Below are positions 26,718-37,057 of a stretch of DNA of 64,000 nt, piece after piece. Every line of letters begins with the position of its first letter. Positions within the stretch are counted from its first letter, which is position 1. Origin of the DNA: Hyphomicrobiales bacterium (GTDB taxonomy: Bacteria > Pseudomonadota > Alphaproteobacteria > Rhizobiales > JAJFHB01); NCBI GenBank assembly GCA_021775755.1, contig JAJFHE010000007.1, positions 40,442-104,441 on the forward strand, read 5' to 3'. Made by a program: the position numbers and the translations under genes. The notes below the pieces were generated by a model, which made no database searches, was not told the origin of the DNA, and saw nothing but the letters and a program-made list of their open reading frames with translations.

Positions 26718-26745
26718 AAATGCCCCGCACATTCGCGGGGCATTT
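26718..26745. terminator. Bidirectional intrinsic terminator
   Basis: AAATGCCCCGC (26718-26728), 6-nt loop, GCGGGGCATTT (26735-26745): a perfect 11-bp stem flanked by A-rich and T-rich sides, between the convergent CheZ-like and membrane-protein genes. Confidence 0.85.
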
Positions 26746-26773
26746 CCGGTTTCAGGAAGTTTTGATCTTCGGC

Positions 26774-27307
26774 TCAGCTCGTCTTGTCCTTGGCGGATAC
26801 GAAGAAGCAGGCAAAGGCCAGGGCCAGGTAAAGACCGTGTTCGCGAAGCTCCGCCCGGTCGCCGGCCACCACATCGAACGCTGAGAAGCCGATGAAGGTG
26901 AGCGTGGTCAGGACATAACCGATTGTCAGCAGAGCCTGCGTGTTGCGGCGCTCGGTGTTGAGCAGAACATTGGCAATCACGTAGAAGAACGGCGCTGCGA
27001 CGAGGAGTTCCCAGATGCCGGTGAGGTAGAGCACCGGGTCAATGGCATCGAGCGGAATGCCGAGGCGCTCAAAGTACTGGGTGAACTGCTCGGTGCGGTC
27101 CTTGCCGTACCATGAAAACAGACCAAAATCGCTGCGGTTCAGGTACTTGTCGAGGCCGTTGAAGCTCCAGAAAACTCCCCAGTATCCGACCGCTGTCGCC
27201 TTCAGGGCGGCTGCCGGCGTAACGATGCGGGTGATCTTCTCAAGGAACGTTTCGGTGTTGGTTTCGACAGTGGCTTCGTTGATGGTCTGCGTTTTGATCG
27301 TGAACAT
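26774..27307 (-). CDS. Small four-helix membrane protein (DoxX-like), function unknown
   Basis: 177 residues with a soluble N-terminus of about 35 residues and four probable transmembrane helices (around AAALKATAVGYWGVFWSF, DPVLYLTGIWELLVAAPFFY, ALLTIGYVLTTLTFIGFSAF, HGLYLALAFACFFV). Between helices 1 and 2 is a polar stretch with FSWYGKDRTEQFTQYFERLGIP, a pattern seen in DoxX-type proteins, but the match is weak. ATG with AAAGGAGAT upstream. It is separated from the CHAT gene by 206 bp and so is probably its own transcript. I cannot assign a role. Confidence 0.65.
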   Translation of the reverse strand: MFTIKTQTINEATVETNTETFLEKITRIVTPAAALKATAVGYWGVFWSFNGLDKYLNRSDFGLFSWYGKDRTEQFTQYFERLGIPLDAIDPVLYLTGIWELLVAAPFFYVIANVLLNTERRNTQALLTIGYVLTTLTFIGFSAFDVVAGDRAELREHGLYLALAFACFFVSAKDKTS

Positions 27308-27513
27308 TGCTATCTCCTTTGGTTTTCGAAATCCGCGGTGTGTCGCGGGGGTTAGGTTCGCCGTTGCCAGATCGTTCGATCTCAGTGGCGCTTGGCATGA
27401 TTGGGAGATGGCTGCGGGTGGCGCGGTTCAGCAGTTGTCAAAACTGTTCAAACTGATCAGACACCAGTAAAAATGTTTATTTTCAGAGGGTTAAATTTCA
27501 GAGGGTGATCTTG

Positions 27514-30500
27514 TCAGGCGCCGAAATAAACGAAAGCTGCCCAAAACATGCGCCGGGAGGGGTCGAAAAGGCGCATGTCAGCCTGTTGAGCGTCGCCGGT
27601 GGGACGCAATCCCAGCGGTTTTGGCTGCCCGGGCGTGTTATCGGGCGCTGAGAAGGCTGCGCGCGGGAGATCCATATCGTTAGTAGCTTCACGCGCGCCG
27701 TGCCTGAGCTGCGACTGCGCATGCCGCAATGCGACGGCCGGCGTTTGGTCCGCGAGCACGTGATCGCGGAAAAAGTGGCGCAGAAGAGCCGCCGATGAGT
27801 GATTGAACACCGGCCACAGGGTTGCCAGAACGCCCGGCGCGCCTGCCTGAAGCAGACTTGTCGGCAGCCCTTCGAATTCATCCGGCGTTTGTTTCTGGCC
27901 TGGCACGCCGCTTTCGCAGGCGCCAAGGGCAATCATCCGGCAACGGCTCAAATCGAGATCGGCAAAATCGCGCGCTTCGACCCGGTCATCTCCGGCAAGC
28001 TGGATCCACGAACGATCCGGACGGTCCGGGTCCCACCAGGCGTGCGTGAAAAAGCTGGCGTAACTGCTGTCGGGCAGGGATGCGAGCACCGCATCGCGCG
28101 ACGCCGCGTGCCCGTTAAGCTCACGAACCTCATGGTTTGGAAAGCAGGCGGTCGCCGGGTTCTGAGGCATATCGAGATCGCCGTTCGGATCGGTGACCGC
28201 AAACAGCGACCTGCCGGTGCGCTCCGTCTCGCGAGATCGTGCCTGCGCCGCAATGAAGGCGGCAACGCCTGGAACCATCGAGACCGCCCAGCGGTCCATG
28301 AAACACTCATCTTCCGTACCGGCGACATGCAGGGGGAGGGCCGACATCCGCCCGTTCGGCACAATTGTGACGGGGTGTTCTCCGGTAAGGCCCAGTTCGA
28401 TCAAACAAGCATCCAGCGGCGCCATGCACAGGGCCCACATGCGCGCGCACGCGGTTTCCACCGCTCCGTTCCATTCTACAAGGCCATGGCCGGCGCCGAA
28501 TCCCTGCGTTTCGGCTAGCGATGCCCTGAACCGGTCGTAGGCGTCGAGCCAACCGGTCTGCTCGGGCGTCCACAACACGCCATCGAGTTGTTGCGACGTG
28601 AGTTCCGGCAGCCAGAGCAGTTCCGGTTCTTGAGCCTTTGTGATGACAATCGCGACACCGCCGGCATCCGTTACGACGAAGGAAACCAGTGCGCCCGATG
28701 TCTCGTGGGCGAACGCTGCGCGGACATCTGCAACCGTCGCAGGGGCCGCGATTTCTGCGATATCGGCCTCCTCAAGCAATGCCGTGAACTCGCCATGCAG
28801 TTTAACGATCTGGCTCGCAAGTTTTCTTGCGGTGACTTCGCCGCCTTCCGCCTCCAGCGCCGCGCGATGTCCGCGCCGCGCCTGGGTGAGTGCGATACGC
28901 GCCACTTCGACGCGTTTGGCGGTCTCGGGGTCTAGATCGGCCTCCGCCTCGTTCAACCTGCTGCGCAGCTGGAAGGCGCGGCCTCGCTCCAGAGCCGCGA
29001 GGGCGGCTTCGACGTTTCCGAGATGCGCATGTGCATAGGCCGCCACGTCGCCCGTGCCGGTAAGCGCCTTGATCAGGCCGGCGCGTTCATGGTCCGCCGG
29101 TGCGGCGAGCAACAAGCGTTCGGCATCGCCAAGCACTGCCGTCGCCGTGTCGGCCGCTTCGACGAAGTCTCCAAGCAACAGGTGTGCCGCCGCGCTGCCT
29201 CGCCGAGCCCGCAGATAACGCTCGGGATCGACGGCTGCCGACGTGTCGCCGGCAACATTGCTAAAATCGTCGATCGCCTCGCCGAGGGCCGAGTGTGATC
29301 CGGTGAGACGTGCCTGTGCAAGCAGGGCCTCTCCTCGGCCGAGCCGTGATCTGGCGAGGTCAATGACAGCGGTGTTCGCGTCGAGCACATCAACGATCTC
29401 GCCGTAGGTGACAACGGCCGCCCTCAGCCTTCCCGCATCGGCCGAGAGGATTCCGAGCAGTGCATAAGCGCCGGCGAGTTCGATGCTCGTCTGCGCCCAC
29501 AGGTACGGTGCGTTGTCGAGACGGAACACGGTGAGTGCCTGGACAAGGTCGTCGATTGCCGAGCCCACCCACTTAACGGAACGCTCCGAGCGCGCAATCT
29601 CAAGCGCCGCGGTGCCGCGAAACCGCATAAGATATGCCCACTCCATCGGCACACTCTCGCGGCTGCGTACTTCAATCACGGACGTGATGTCATCGATAGT
29701 CCGGCGCAAGGGCCGTGCATCTCCCAACAGCCTGGCGAGCGATAGCCTCGAATGTGCGCTTATCGACATGAGGCCGGCCCAGAAATTCGGCATACGCTCG
29801 CGGGTTGCCGTGGTCGCGGCATCGCTCGCGTACTCGATGCCCTGGCGAAGCAGGGTGGGATCGCTGCGCAGGTTTCCCAGGCGGTCGAACGAAGTGACGA
29901 TGTTCATGCTCAGCATCGCCCACCAGGCCGGTTCCGTTTCGCGCGGGAAAACCGCAATAGCCGCTTCATAGTTGCGGTGCGCTTCTTCCATGTGGGCCGG
30001 CGACGCTGTCAACGAGCCCAACGACATTCGAGAGCTGGCGATCGAGTTCATGGTCGAGCCCCACGAAACGGTGCCTTCTGTCGTGCCCGCAAGCGAATCG
30101 ATCATGGCCGTGATGGACTGTTCGTAGGCCGAGGCATCGCCCTTGAGATCGCCGAGGATCTTGAGGCACAAGCCGATGTTGAATGTCGGGATCGACCAAG
30201 CACTTTCATCCTCGTCGCGGCGCCAGACCTCCAACGCCTTTTCGTAGAACGTAACGGCATGCGATAACGCGTCCGTATCACCCGTCATCTGAGCGAGGCG
30301 AAAATGCGCATTGGCTGTGGCGTTCATGTGCTTTGCCCAAGCCTGTGGGTCGCTTTCGCGCCTGATTTCTTCACCCGCCAGCGCAAAGTCGCCGATAGCG
30401 GTGCGCAGCAGCGTGGCGTCTTCTTTCAGTTCGCCGAGTGCCATCCGCCCGTCCGCAACAACCCCCTGAGCGGCGGCCCATTGTGCGGTGTGGCCTGTGC

Positions 30501-30771
30501 GCGTCCAGACGGAATGTGCCGAGCGGGTATGTTCGATGCCCTCGCTGATCAGGGGAATTTCGTTTTGCTCGTAACCCTGTACGATCTGGTAGCGCCCGAG
30601 GCTCGCCTGCACATCAGCCCAGACTTCCGGATCGTCGGCGCGCGTCACCAAATCAAGCGCGCGCGTTGCCAGTGAAATGGCGGCTTCGCTCACATCGCGC
30701 GGCAGCTCCGCATCCTCCAGCATCCGCAGTTCGGACAGCAGCTCGTCAAGTTCTTCATTGCGCTCTGTCAT
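27514..30771 (-). CDS. Repeat-containing CHAT-domain protease-like protein
   Basis: Large cytoplasmic protein of 1085 residues. Residues about 20-620 are alpha-helical repeats of TPR type with a recurring pattern: a Trp-Ala pair, a small-residue helix with LG, then an AI...AL helix and an acidic Arg-Glu turn (for example AWAKHMNATANAHFRLAQ and EPAWWAMLSMNIVTSFDRLG). A coiled segment (about 640-700) leads to a C-terminal CHAT (caspase-HetF-associated with TPRs) domain. The catalytic pair is intact: H910 in FFTHAWWDP and C952 in ALGACESGVPG, followed by LPTSLLQAGAPGVLATLWPV. No signal peptide or membrane helix. It begins 26 nt after the HTH gene, so the two are co-transcribed. Probable sensor-activated peptidase; target unknown. 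Confidence 0.88.
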   Translation of the reverse strand: MTERNEELDELLSELRMLEDAELPRDVSEAAISLATRALDLVTRADDPEVWADVQASLGRYQIVQGYEQNEIPLISEGIEHTRSAHSVWTRTGHTAQWAAAQGVVADGRMALGELKEDATLLRTAIGDFALAGEEIRRESDPQAWAKHMNATANAHFRLAQMTGDTDALSHAVTFYEKALEVWRRDEDESAWSIPTFNIGLCLKILGDLKGDASAYEQSITAMIDSLAGTTEGTVSWGSTMNSIASSRMSLGSLTASPAHMEEAHRNYEAAIAVFPRETEPAWWAMLSMNIVTSFDRLGNLRSDPTLLRQGIEYASDAATTATRERMPNFWAGLMSISAHSRLSLARLLGDARPLRRTIDDITSVIEVRSRESVPMEWAYLMRFRGTAALEIARSERSVKWVGSAIDDLVQALTVFRLDNAPYLWAQTSIELAGAYALLGILSADAGRLRAAVVTYGEIVDVLDANTAVIDLARSRLGRGEALLAQARLTGSHSALGEAIDDFSNVAGDTSAAVDPERYLRARRGSAAAHLLLGDFVEAADTATAVLGDAERLLLAAPADHERAGLIKALTGTGDVAAYAHAHLGNVEAALAALERGRAFQLRSRLNEAEADLDPETAKRVEVARIALTQARRGHRAALEAEGGEVTARKLASQIVKLHGEFTALLEEADIAEIAAPATVADVRAAFAHETSGALVSFVVTDAGGVAIVITKAQEPELLWLPELTSQQLDGVLWTPEQTGWLDAYDRFRASLAETQGFGAGHGLVEWNGAVETACARMWALCMAPLDACLIELGLTGEHPVTIVPNGRMSALPLHVAGTEDECFMDRWAVSMVPGVAAFIAAQARSRETERTGRSLFAVTDPNGDLDMPQNPATACFPNHEVRELNGHAASRDAVLASLPDSSYASFFTHAWWDPDRPDRSWIQLAGDDRVEARDFADLDLSRCRMIALGACESGVPGQKQTPDEFEGLPTSLLQAGAPGVLATLWPVFNHSSAALLRHFFRDHVLADQTPAVALRHAQSQLRHGAREATNDMDLPRAAFSAPDNTPGQPKPLGLRPTGDAQQADMRLFDPSRRMFWAAFVYFGA

Positions 30772-30797
30772 GGTCCGTACCCGGCTTGCGGCTCCGC

Positions 30798-31616
30798 TCA
30801 GGCCTCATCCAGCGCTTCGGCGTCTTTGGGCAGCGTCCACACCGAATAGACACATGCCTGCCATTGCTCTCTCGGCCGGGCAAACTGCGCGCGCAGAAGA
30901 TCGGCGCAGGTCACGCGCGTCACGGTGTCGTTCGCGCCGTGGCCGCGCGGCCAGCCGGTATCGAAGGGTTCGGCCGATGCGACACCGATGAAGACGGTTT
31001 CGCCGTAATATCCAGGCTCAACGCTGATCGTCTGTTTCAGCGGTTCCGGCTTGCCGGCTTCAAAGCGCCGCTGGGTCAGCCCCAGATACTCGTCGAGAGA
31101 AAAGAACTCCGCACCCTCCCGGCAGATCAGCTTGAGGAATCCCGTAATCGGCAGGAGAACCGTAAGCTGCAGGCTTTGGCCCGGATAGACCACAAGCCCC
31201 GGGCGCTCCTGTTGCGTTGCGGCCGCACCCGGCCGCACCCCCATGAAAGCGCCCGCCGAGGCGACATTCAGGAACACCTGATCGTCCGCGTAGGGGCGCA
31301 CCAGTTCAACCGGATCGCCATCGCGCTTTGATCTGATCAGGTCTCTGAGTTGCCCCGGCGTATCGGCTGTGTCGTCCCAGTCGGAGAGCTCAAGCCCCAG
31401 CGCATCGAGTTTAAGGGCACGGTGCAGGCGTTGCAGCATTGGCCAGGTCATCGTCCGTCTCAACGCAAGGGCGCTGGTCAGATTGGGAGGGGAAATGCCC
31501 GCGTCCCCTGCAAGTTGGGTTAGCGAGCGCGGCGCACCTGGATATCCCTCAAGGGCTGAAATCGCCGCATCGACGCGGCTGCGAAATTCCACCTGCTTCG
31601 GCCGGTTGGCCGTCAT
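30798..31616 (-). CDS. HTH-containing partner of the CHAT protein
   Basis: 272 residues from the ATG at 31616, which has AAAGGTGG upstream; an in-frame TTG at 31721 lacks a ribosome site. Residues about 31-72 look like a Cro/C1-type helix-turn-helix (SLTQLAGDAGISPPNLTSAL, then MLQRLHRALKLDALGL). The rest appears mostly beta: PGQSLQLTVLLPITGFLKLI and ETVFIGVASAEPFDTGW, which recall the DUF4384 type of domain that often accompanies bacterial CHAT and caspase-like proteins. I regard that resemblance as suggestive only. First gene of a two-gene operon; it could be a repressor of the operon, a sensor for the CHAT protein, or both. Confidence 0.65.
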   Translation of the reverse strand: MTANRPKQVEFRSRVDAAISALEGYPGAPRSLTQLAGDAGISPPNLTSALALRRTMTWPMLQRLHRALKLDALGLELSDWDDTADTPGQLRDLIRSKRDGDPVELVRPYADDQVFLNVASAGAFMGVRPGAAATQQERPGLVVYPGQSLQLTVLLPITGFLKLICREGAEFFSLDEYLGLTQRRFEAGKPEPLKQTISVEPGYYGETVFIGVASAEPFDTGWPRGHGANDTVTRVTCADLLRAQFARPREQWQACVYSVWTLPKDAEALDEA

Positions 31617-31793
31617 AACGGCATCCACCTTTCGCGCCGCGCCATCGCCCGCAATATACGCTGACCCGGCATTGTGCGCTTCCTGAGCGGTTCCCGGTTT
31701 GCTCAAGCCGAATACGATCAAGTATCACGGGCTTCGTCAAGCGTGCAGCTTGGCGGCTGAAGACCGCTCTGAATCCGTTCTCACGACAAATGC

Positions 31794-32723
31794 TCAATCG
31801 TTTTCCTGTGCCGTGAGAGACCCGTCGCGCGTGGCCGCGAAATACTTGGCGTTGAACCTCAGGTATCCGTTTTCCGTGTGCACGATGTGTTCGCGAATAA
31901 GCTTGTGGAATGCCGGCAGTTTGTGGAACGGCACCGATGGATAGGTGTGATGCTCCACATGATAGGGCATGTTCCAGGCGACGAAGCGCATGATGGTATT
32001 GGTATAGGTCGTGCGCGTGTTGTCGAACATGCTGGCGACATGCGGGCAGCGTGAGTGTTCGGCGAGCAGATAGCCGCGCAGGAACGGTCCGCCGAGTATA
32101 AGCGGCACGATCCAAACAAACAGAATATCGTACCAGCCCGCAATGACGCAGACTGCGCACAGCACCGCATACGCCGCCAGATACAGCCGCGCCTCGCGCA
32201 TGACCTTGCTTCGGCCTTTCGCGGGCACGAAGTCGTCGGTGTTTTCGACGACCGCTCGTGAGATGAGCTTTCTGACCCGCGATATCCATTCCGGAATGCC
32301 TGAAAGGTAAGCCAGATAAGGCAGCCACTCGGTGGCTTTCGGCGTTGCAAGCTCCGGGTCGCGCTCGGGATCGTGCGTGAAGCGGTGATGCGCGAAATGG
32401 AAGTAGCGGAACCATTCCGGCGGTAAAATTACGGCGAAGCCGCAGAGCGCCGCAACCGCGCTGTTCAGGCGCTCGGACCGGAACGCGGTGCCGTGGATCG
32501 TCTCATGCAGTGTGGTGAACAGGAAGACCAGCAGAATGCCCTGGATCAGCATGACGGCTTGCCAGAAGGGCACGCGGGTCACGATCAAGACTGCACACAG
32601 CACAATTGCGCCGAGATGACCTGCAAGGTGGCGCAATCCGGCGACATCCGATTTGGCGAGCAGTTCCAGTCTTTGCTGAGCGGTCAGGGCCGCCAGAAAC
32701 TGCTTGTGATCGATGTCCGCCAT
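31794..32723 (-). CDS. Membrane fatty acid desaturase-family protein
   Basis: Integral-membrane di-iron oxygenase of 309 residues with three His boxes: H73-ETI-H77, H109-FA-H112-H113 and H255-VE-H258-H259, plus H117 and an HS/H pair around 223-228. Hydrophobic segments around residues 37-70, 90-103 and 181-215 place the boxes on the cytoplasmic face. The family includes acyl desaturases, hydroxylases and ketolases, so the reaction cannot be named. It follows a sodium/solute symporter gene by 15 bp in the same direction, so the substrate may be the imported compound. Confidence 0.85.
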   Translation of the reverse strand: MADIDHKQFLAALTAQQRLELLAKSDVAGLRHLAGHLGAIVLCAVLIVTRVPFWQAVMLIQGILLVFLFTTLHETIHGTAFRSERLNSAVAALCGFAVILPPEWFRYFHFAHHRFTHDPERDPELATPKATEWLPYLAYLSGIPEWISRVRKLISRAVVENTDDFVPAKGRSKVMREARLYLAAYAVLCAVCVIAGWYDILFVWIVPLILGGPFLRGYLLAEHSRCPHVASMFDNTRTTYTNTIMRFVAWNMPYHVEHHTYPSVPFHKLPAFHKLIREHIVHTENGYLRFNAKYFAATRDGSLTAQEND

Positions 32724-32738
32724 CTGTCATTTCGCAGG

Positions 32739-34175
32739 TTAGTCGCCGATCGGGCCGATCGCCGTCCGCAGCACCGCAAAGTCGAACCCGCTGCCCCGGC
32801 GGATCGCCGTAAAGGCCAGACTGATGACGATCGACACCCCGCAGGCAAGCGCGAACGCGCCGACAAGACTGCCGGATGCAAACGTCGGATCGGGAAACAC
32901 CCAGGCGCCGGCGATCAGGCCACCGACAATGCTCAAGATGGCGCCGATGCCATCGTAGGACTTGTTGTAAAGGCCGAAAAACACCGGAAAGGCCATTGCC
33001 ACGCAGATCAGGTCGGCGATCAGGAACAGATAGAGCACGCTGAAGCCCTGCGCCGCGACGGCAACGATCGGAACGGCGGCTACTGCGATCAGAATGCGTG
33101 ACAGGCGCAGAAGTTTTTGCCCGGCAATTGAGGGCACGGCGCGTCCAAGGTCGACGACGACGATGCTTGCAACCGCATTGAGAATGGTGTCGGCGCTGCT
33201 CATGACAAGCGCCAGGCCCGCCACCATGACCACCAGCATAAGCCACAGCGGCAGGGCATCGAAAAGAACGGAAAACACAGCCGTGGACGGCGAACCGTCG
33301 GTTCCCATGGCGACGTAGGCGAGCCCGAATAGACCCATGGCAAACACGATGACGCCGGATATCAGGCCGGCCGACAGAAAGCTGCGGTTAAGCGTTGCCT
33401 GATCCTGCGCCGCAAAGACGCGCTGCCAGTAGCCTTGATGAAACAAGTTGGTCAGGATTACCGCGATGACCAGTGCCAGGCCCCCTTCAACACCCGGAGT
33501 AAAGGCGAGGTCGGCGAGATGCGGCGCACGTTCCGCAAGGCCCGCGCTTGTGCCATCGGCGCCGCCGACCGCGATCCAGCCCGCGACCATGACAGTGAGC
33601 ATCACCGGCAGAATGATGACGAGCTGCAGCGCATCTGTGAATATCGACGCGCGAAGCCCACCATAGAGCGTGTAGGCGAGGGTGGTTACCATCACCACGG
33701 CCGCGGTGACCCATAGCGGAATGTCGGCGATCAGCGCCACGACACCTGCAACCGCGGTCAGTTCCGCGGTCAAGAAAATGAACATGTAGAACAGAATCGC
33801 CACAAGCGCGACGACATAGACCGGACGGCCGAAGCGGTGCCACAGAAACTCAGTCAGCGAATGGCCGTTCGGCATCACCTCGCGCATGCGCTTGCCGAGC
33901 GGGATAAACATCAGGCAAACACCGCCGGCGCCGACCGCATAACCGAGCACGGCGGAAATCCCGCCCCAGGTCGCCGCCTCCGCCGGGCCGAACAGGATCC
34001 AGGCTCCGAGACCAGATGCAATGAGCGTGGCGCTGCCGCTCCATGTGCCCAGCGAACCGCGCGCGGTGATGTGGTCTTCGAGAGTGCCGGCCTGATTTCG
34101 TGAGTGATAGATACCAAGCAGGGCAAACGCTGCGGCGGCAAGAACGAGCACGATGGCAACGGTCGTGATGGACAT
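32739..34175 (-). CDS. Sodium:solute symporter (SSS family)
   Basis: Inner-membrane Na+-coupled transporter, 478 residues from the ATG at 34175; an upstream open extension to 34229 lacks family features. About 13 transmembrane helices. Family signatures: [31 protein letters not shown] over about residues 40-70, [33 protein letters not shown], and [18 protein letters not shown]. The substrate is unknown; the proline/pantothenate/organic-acid groups are all possible. It heads a two-gene operon with the desaturase gene and is divergent from hisS. Confidence 0.88.
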   Translation of the reverse strand: MSITTVAIVLVLAAAAFALLGIYHSRNQAGTLEDHITARGSLGTWSGSATLIASGLGAWILFGPAEAATWGGISAVLGYAVGAGGVCLMFIPLGKRMREVMPNGHSLTEFLWHRFGRPVYVVALVAILFYMFIFLTAELTAVAGVVALIADIPLWVTAAVVMVTTLAYTLYGGLRASIFTDALQLVIILPVMLTVMVAGWIAVGGADGTSAGLAERAPHLADLAFTPGVEGGLALVIAVILTNLFHQGYWQRVFAAQDQATLNRSFLSAGLISGVIVFAMGLFGLAYVAMGTDGSPSTAVFSVLFDALPLWLMLVVMVAGLALVMSSADTILNAVASIVVVDLGRAVPSIAGQKLLRLSRILIAVAAVPIVAVAAQGFSVLYLFLIADLICVAMAFPVFFGLYNKSYDGIGAILSIVGGLIAGAWVFPDPTFASGSLVGAFALACGVSIVISLAFTAIRRGSGFDFAVLRTAIGPIGD

Positions 34176-34375
34176 GGATTTCTCGTCGGTCGGTGAATGA
34201 TATGGGCCCTTGTCGGGCGGGCGCGACAATGGTGTCTCAGCGCGCGCGGGTCAAGTTAAGAACGTGTTTTTGTCGTCGTGAACCATGGGCGCGGCGGAGG
34301 CCACAATGCCGCCTTGCCGGTGAATCCCCAAATGGGCTATTACCCATGCGCATCCCTTCCCGATCTGGAGCGATC

Positions 34376-35872
34376 ATGGCAAAGCGTAACAAGCCCGTGC
34401 GGCCCAAGGCCCGGGTTCCCAAAGGACTGCGTGACATCGGCGCGGGCGAGGTGCGCGCGCTCGACGCCATGCTGTCGGGAATCCGCTCGGTTTACGAGCT
34501 GTACGGCTTTGAGCCCCTCGATACGCCGGCCTTTGAATATACGGACGCGCTGGGAAAATTCCTGCCTGATCAGGACAGGCCGAACGAGGGCGTATTTTCT
34601 TTCCAGGACGAAGACGAACAGTGGCTGTCATTGCGCTATGATCTGACCGCGCCGCTGGCACGCTTCGTTGCTGAAAATTACGATGGCCTCGCCAAACCGT
34701 TCCGGCGCTATCAGTTCGGCCCCGTGTGGCGTAACGAGAAGCCGGGCCCGGGCCGCTATCGCCAGTTCATGCAGTTCGATGCCGACACCGTCGGTACGGC
34801 GTCCGTTGCCGCCGATGCGGAACTTTGCATGATGGCGGCCGATTGCCTTGAGGCGCTTGGCATCAAGCGCGGCGACTACGTCATGCGGGTCAACAACCGC
34901 AAGGTTCTCGATGGCATACTCGAGCGCATCGGCATCGCCGGCGACGATGCCGGTTATGAGGCACAGCGGATGACGGTGCTGCGCGCCATCGACAAGCTCG
35001 ACCGCCTCGGGCCTGAAGGCGTGCGGCTGTTGCTGGGTGAGGGGCGCAAGGACGAATCTGGCGATTACACAAAAGGAGCCGGCCTTTCGGACGACCACGC
35101 AGGCCTGATTATGGCATTCGTCGAGACCGAAGCTGACAGCCGCGACGGTGTGGTTGAGCGACTGCGCGAAATCGTTGGCGACAGCGAGACGGGTCTGGCA
35201 GGCGTCGCGGAACTTGCCGAAATATCCGCGTTGGGCGCCGCGGCAGGTTACGGCGAGGATCGCGTACGCCTCGATCCAAGCGTTGTGCGCGGGCTTGGGT
35301 ATTACACAGGTCCCGTGTTCGAGGCTGAACTCACCTTTTCCGCGCAAAACGAAAAGGGCGAAACCGTGCGCTTCGGATCCGTCGGCGGCGGCGGCCGCTA
35401 TGACGGGCTGGTGCAACGCTTCAAGGGTGTCGAGGTCCCCGCCACCGGCTTTTCGTTCGGTGTCTCACGGCTGCAGACCGCCCTTGAGACGACCGGCGCG
35501 CTCGCCGCGGCAGCGGTTGCGGCTCCTGTTATCGTTCTGGTCATGGACCGCGACAATCTTGCCGACTATCAGAAATTGACCTTTGACCTCAGATCCGCCG
35601 GAATCAGGGCGGAAATGTATCTCGGCACGAGCGGCATGAGGGCTCAGATGAAGTACGCCGACAGGCGCGGTGCGCCGGCGGTGGTGATACAGGGCGAAGA
35701 CGAGCGCGCGCGCGGCGAGGTAACGATCAAGGATCTGGAGAAGGGTGCGCGCCTGTCCGGTGAAATCGCCGACAACGAAGAATGGCGCAGCGGGCGTCCC
35801 GCACAGGTGTCGGTGCCGCAAAGCGGTCTCATCGATGCGGTGCGTGAAATCCTCTCCCATCAGCAGGATTAG
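34376..35872 (+). CDS. hisS: Histidyl-tRNA synthetase
   Basis: Class II aminoacyl-tRNA synthetase charging tRNA-His, 498 residues from the ATG at 34376 (GGAG six bases upstream); the frame is open to 34193 without similarity. Motif 2 region: [23 protein letters not shown] across about residues 110-132. Histidine motifs: [12 protein letters not shown] and [10 protein letters not shown]. The C-terminal anticodon-binding domain includes [20 protein letters not shown]. It is longer than E. coli HisS (424 residues), as common in alphaproteobacteria. First gene of hisS-hisZ-hisG. Confidence 0.96.
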   Translation: MAKRNKPVRPKARVPKGLRDIGAGEVRALDAMLSGIRSVYELYGFEPLDTPAFEYTDALGKFLPDQDRPNEGVFSFQDEDEQWLSLRYDLTAPLARFVAENYDGLAKPFRRYQFGPVWRNEKPGPGRYRQFMQFDADTVGTASVAADAELCMMAADCLEALGIKRGDYVMRVNNRKVLDGILERIGIAGDDAGYEAQRMTVLRAIDKLDRLGPEGVRLLLGEGRKDESGDYTKGAGLSDDHAGLIMAFVETEADSRDGVVERLREIVGDSETGLAGVAELAEISALGAAAGYGEDRVRLDPSVVRGLGYYTGPVFEAELTFSAQNEKGETVRFGSVGGGGRYDGLVQRFKGVEVPATGFSFGVSRLQTALETTGALAAAAVAAPVIVLVMDRDNLADYQKLTFDLRSAGIRAEMYLGTSGMRAQMKYADRRGAPAVVIQGEDERARGEVTIKDLEKGARLSGEIADNEEWRSGRPAQVSVPQSGLIDAVREILSHQQD

Positions 35873-35881
35873 AAACCGGCC

Positions 35882-37057
35882 ATGTCAGGAAAGGGTTCCC
35901 GCTTGCGGGCCGCGCTCGATGCCCAGGCGAGCGCCATCACGCAGACGTTCGAAGGGGCGGGATTTGAGCTCATAGAGCCCGAAATCGTGCAGCCTGCCGA
36001 CGTGTTCCTCGACCGTTCTGGCGAGGAACTACGCAGCAGAACGTATGTGTTTTCCGATCCGGCGGGTGCTGAACTGTGTCTGCGCCCCGATCTAACGATT
36101 CCCGCCTGCAGGTTTTATCTTGAAAACCAGGCCGCGCCCGGCAGCGAAGCGCGTTATTGCTATCGCGGACCCGCCTTCCGGTTTCAGCCGGGCGGCGGCG
36201 ACGGACTGCATCCGCGTGAATTCGATCAGGCCGGCGTCGAGCATTTCGGCGACAGTGATCCTGAGCGCGCCGATGCCGACATCATCGCCCTGACGATCGA
36301 CGCCCTGAAGCGCGCGGGCCTTCGCGAATTTGAGGTAAAGGTCGGTGATCTGCGCCTGTTCACGGCGTTGCTCGACAGCATCGACATGCCGGAGCGCTGG
36401 CGCCAGCGCCTGAAACATCACTTCTGGCGTCCGACAGCCTTCCGCGACACGTTGGCGGAGCTTACCGGTCAGGCGGACCCCTTGTCGCCCCTTGCCGAGG
36501 GCCTGAACGCGGACAAATTCGATGGCGCCACCGAGGCCGCAACCATGGCGGTTGAGCAGGCACTGGGCGCCCAGGCGATACCGCTCATTGGCGAACGCTC
36601 CACGGCCGATATCGCGTACCGGCTCCGGGAGAAGGCGGCAGACCGGAAAACGCCGCCGCTGGCGCGCGAAAAAGCCCGCCTCATCGAAAACTACATCAAG
36701 GTCGCCAGCGCGCCGCGCGATGCGCTTCACACCATCATGAACCTGATTGTGCAGGCCGGCATGACGATGAGCACGCCGCTTGCCGCTTTCGCACGACGCA
36801 TTACGTTGATGCAGGAGCGCGGCATCGAAGTGAACGCCTGCCGGTTTGAGGCCGATTTCGGGCGCACGCTTGAGTATTACACGGGCTTTGTGTTCCAGAT
36901 CGACTGCCCGACGCCATCTGGCCCGATCCCCATTGCCGGCGGCGGCCGCTATGACGGTCTCCTGGCGGATATCGGAAGTCCCGGTCAGGTGTCCGCGGTA
37001 GGCTGTGCCATCCACACCGAACGGCTGCTTGCCGCGACGCGCAGGGTTGGCTCATGA
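35882..37057 (+). CDS. hisZ: ATP phosphoribosyltransferase regulatory subunit HisZ
   Basis: Catalytically inactive HisS paralogue (391 residues) that pairs with the short HisG to make active, histidine-sensitive ATP phosphoribosyltransferase. Class II synthetase core: [49 protein letters not shown], and [13 protein letters not shown]. It lacks the C-terminal anticodon-binding domain of HisS, as expected. Starts 9 nt after hisS and overlaps hisG by 4 nt (ATGA). Confidence 0.94.
   Translation: MSGKGSRLRAALDAQASAITQTFEGAGFELIEPEIVQPADVFLDRSGEELRSRTYVFSDPAGAELCLRPDLTIPACRFYLENQAAPGSEARYCYRGPAFRFQPGGGDGLHPREFDQAGVEHFGDSDPERADADIIALTIDALKRAGLREFEVKVGDLRLFTALLDSIDMPERWRQRLKHHFWRPTAFRDTLAELTGQADPLSPLAEGLNADKFDGATEAATMAVEQALGAQAIPLIGERSTADIAYRLREKAADRKTPPLAREKARLIENYIKVASAPRDALHTIMNLIVQAGMTMSTPLAAFARRITLMQERGIEVNACRFEADFGRTLEYYTGFVFQIDCPTPSGPIPIAGGGRYDGLLADIGSPGQVSAVGCAIHTERLLAATRRVGS

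Noticed and set aside
27480..27510. Short direct repeat TTTCAGAGGGT before the CHAT gene stop
   Set aside because: Only two copies about 15 bp apart; too short to separate from chance.
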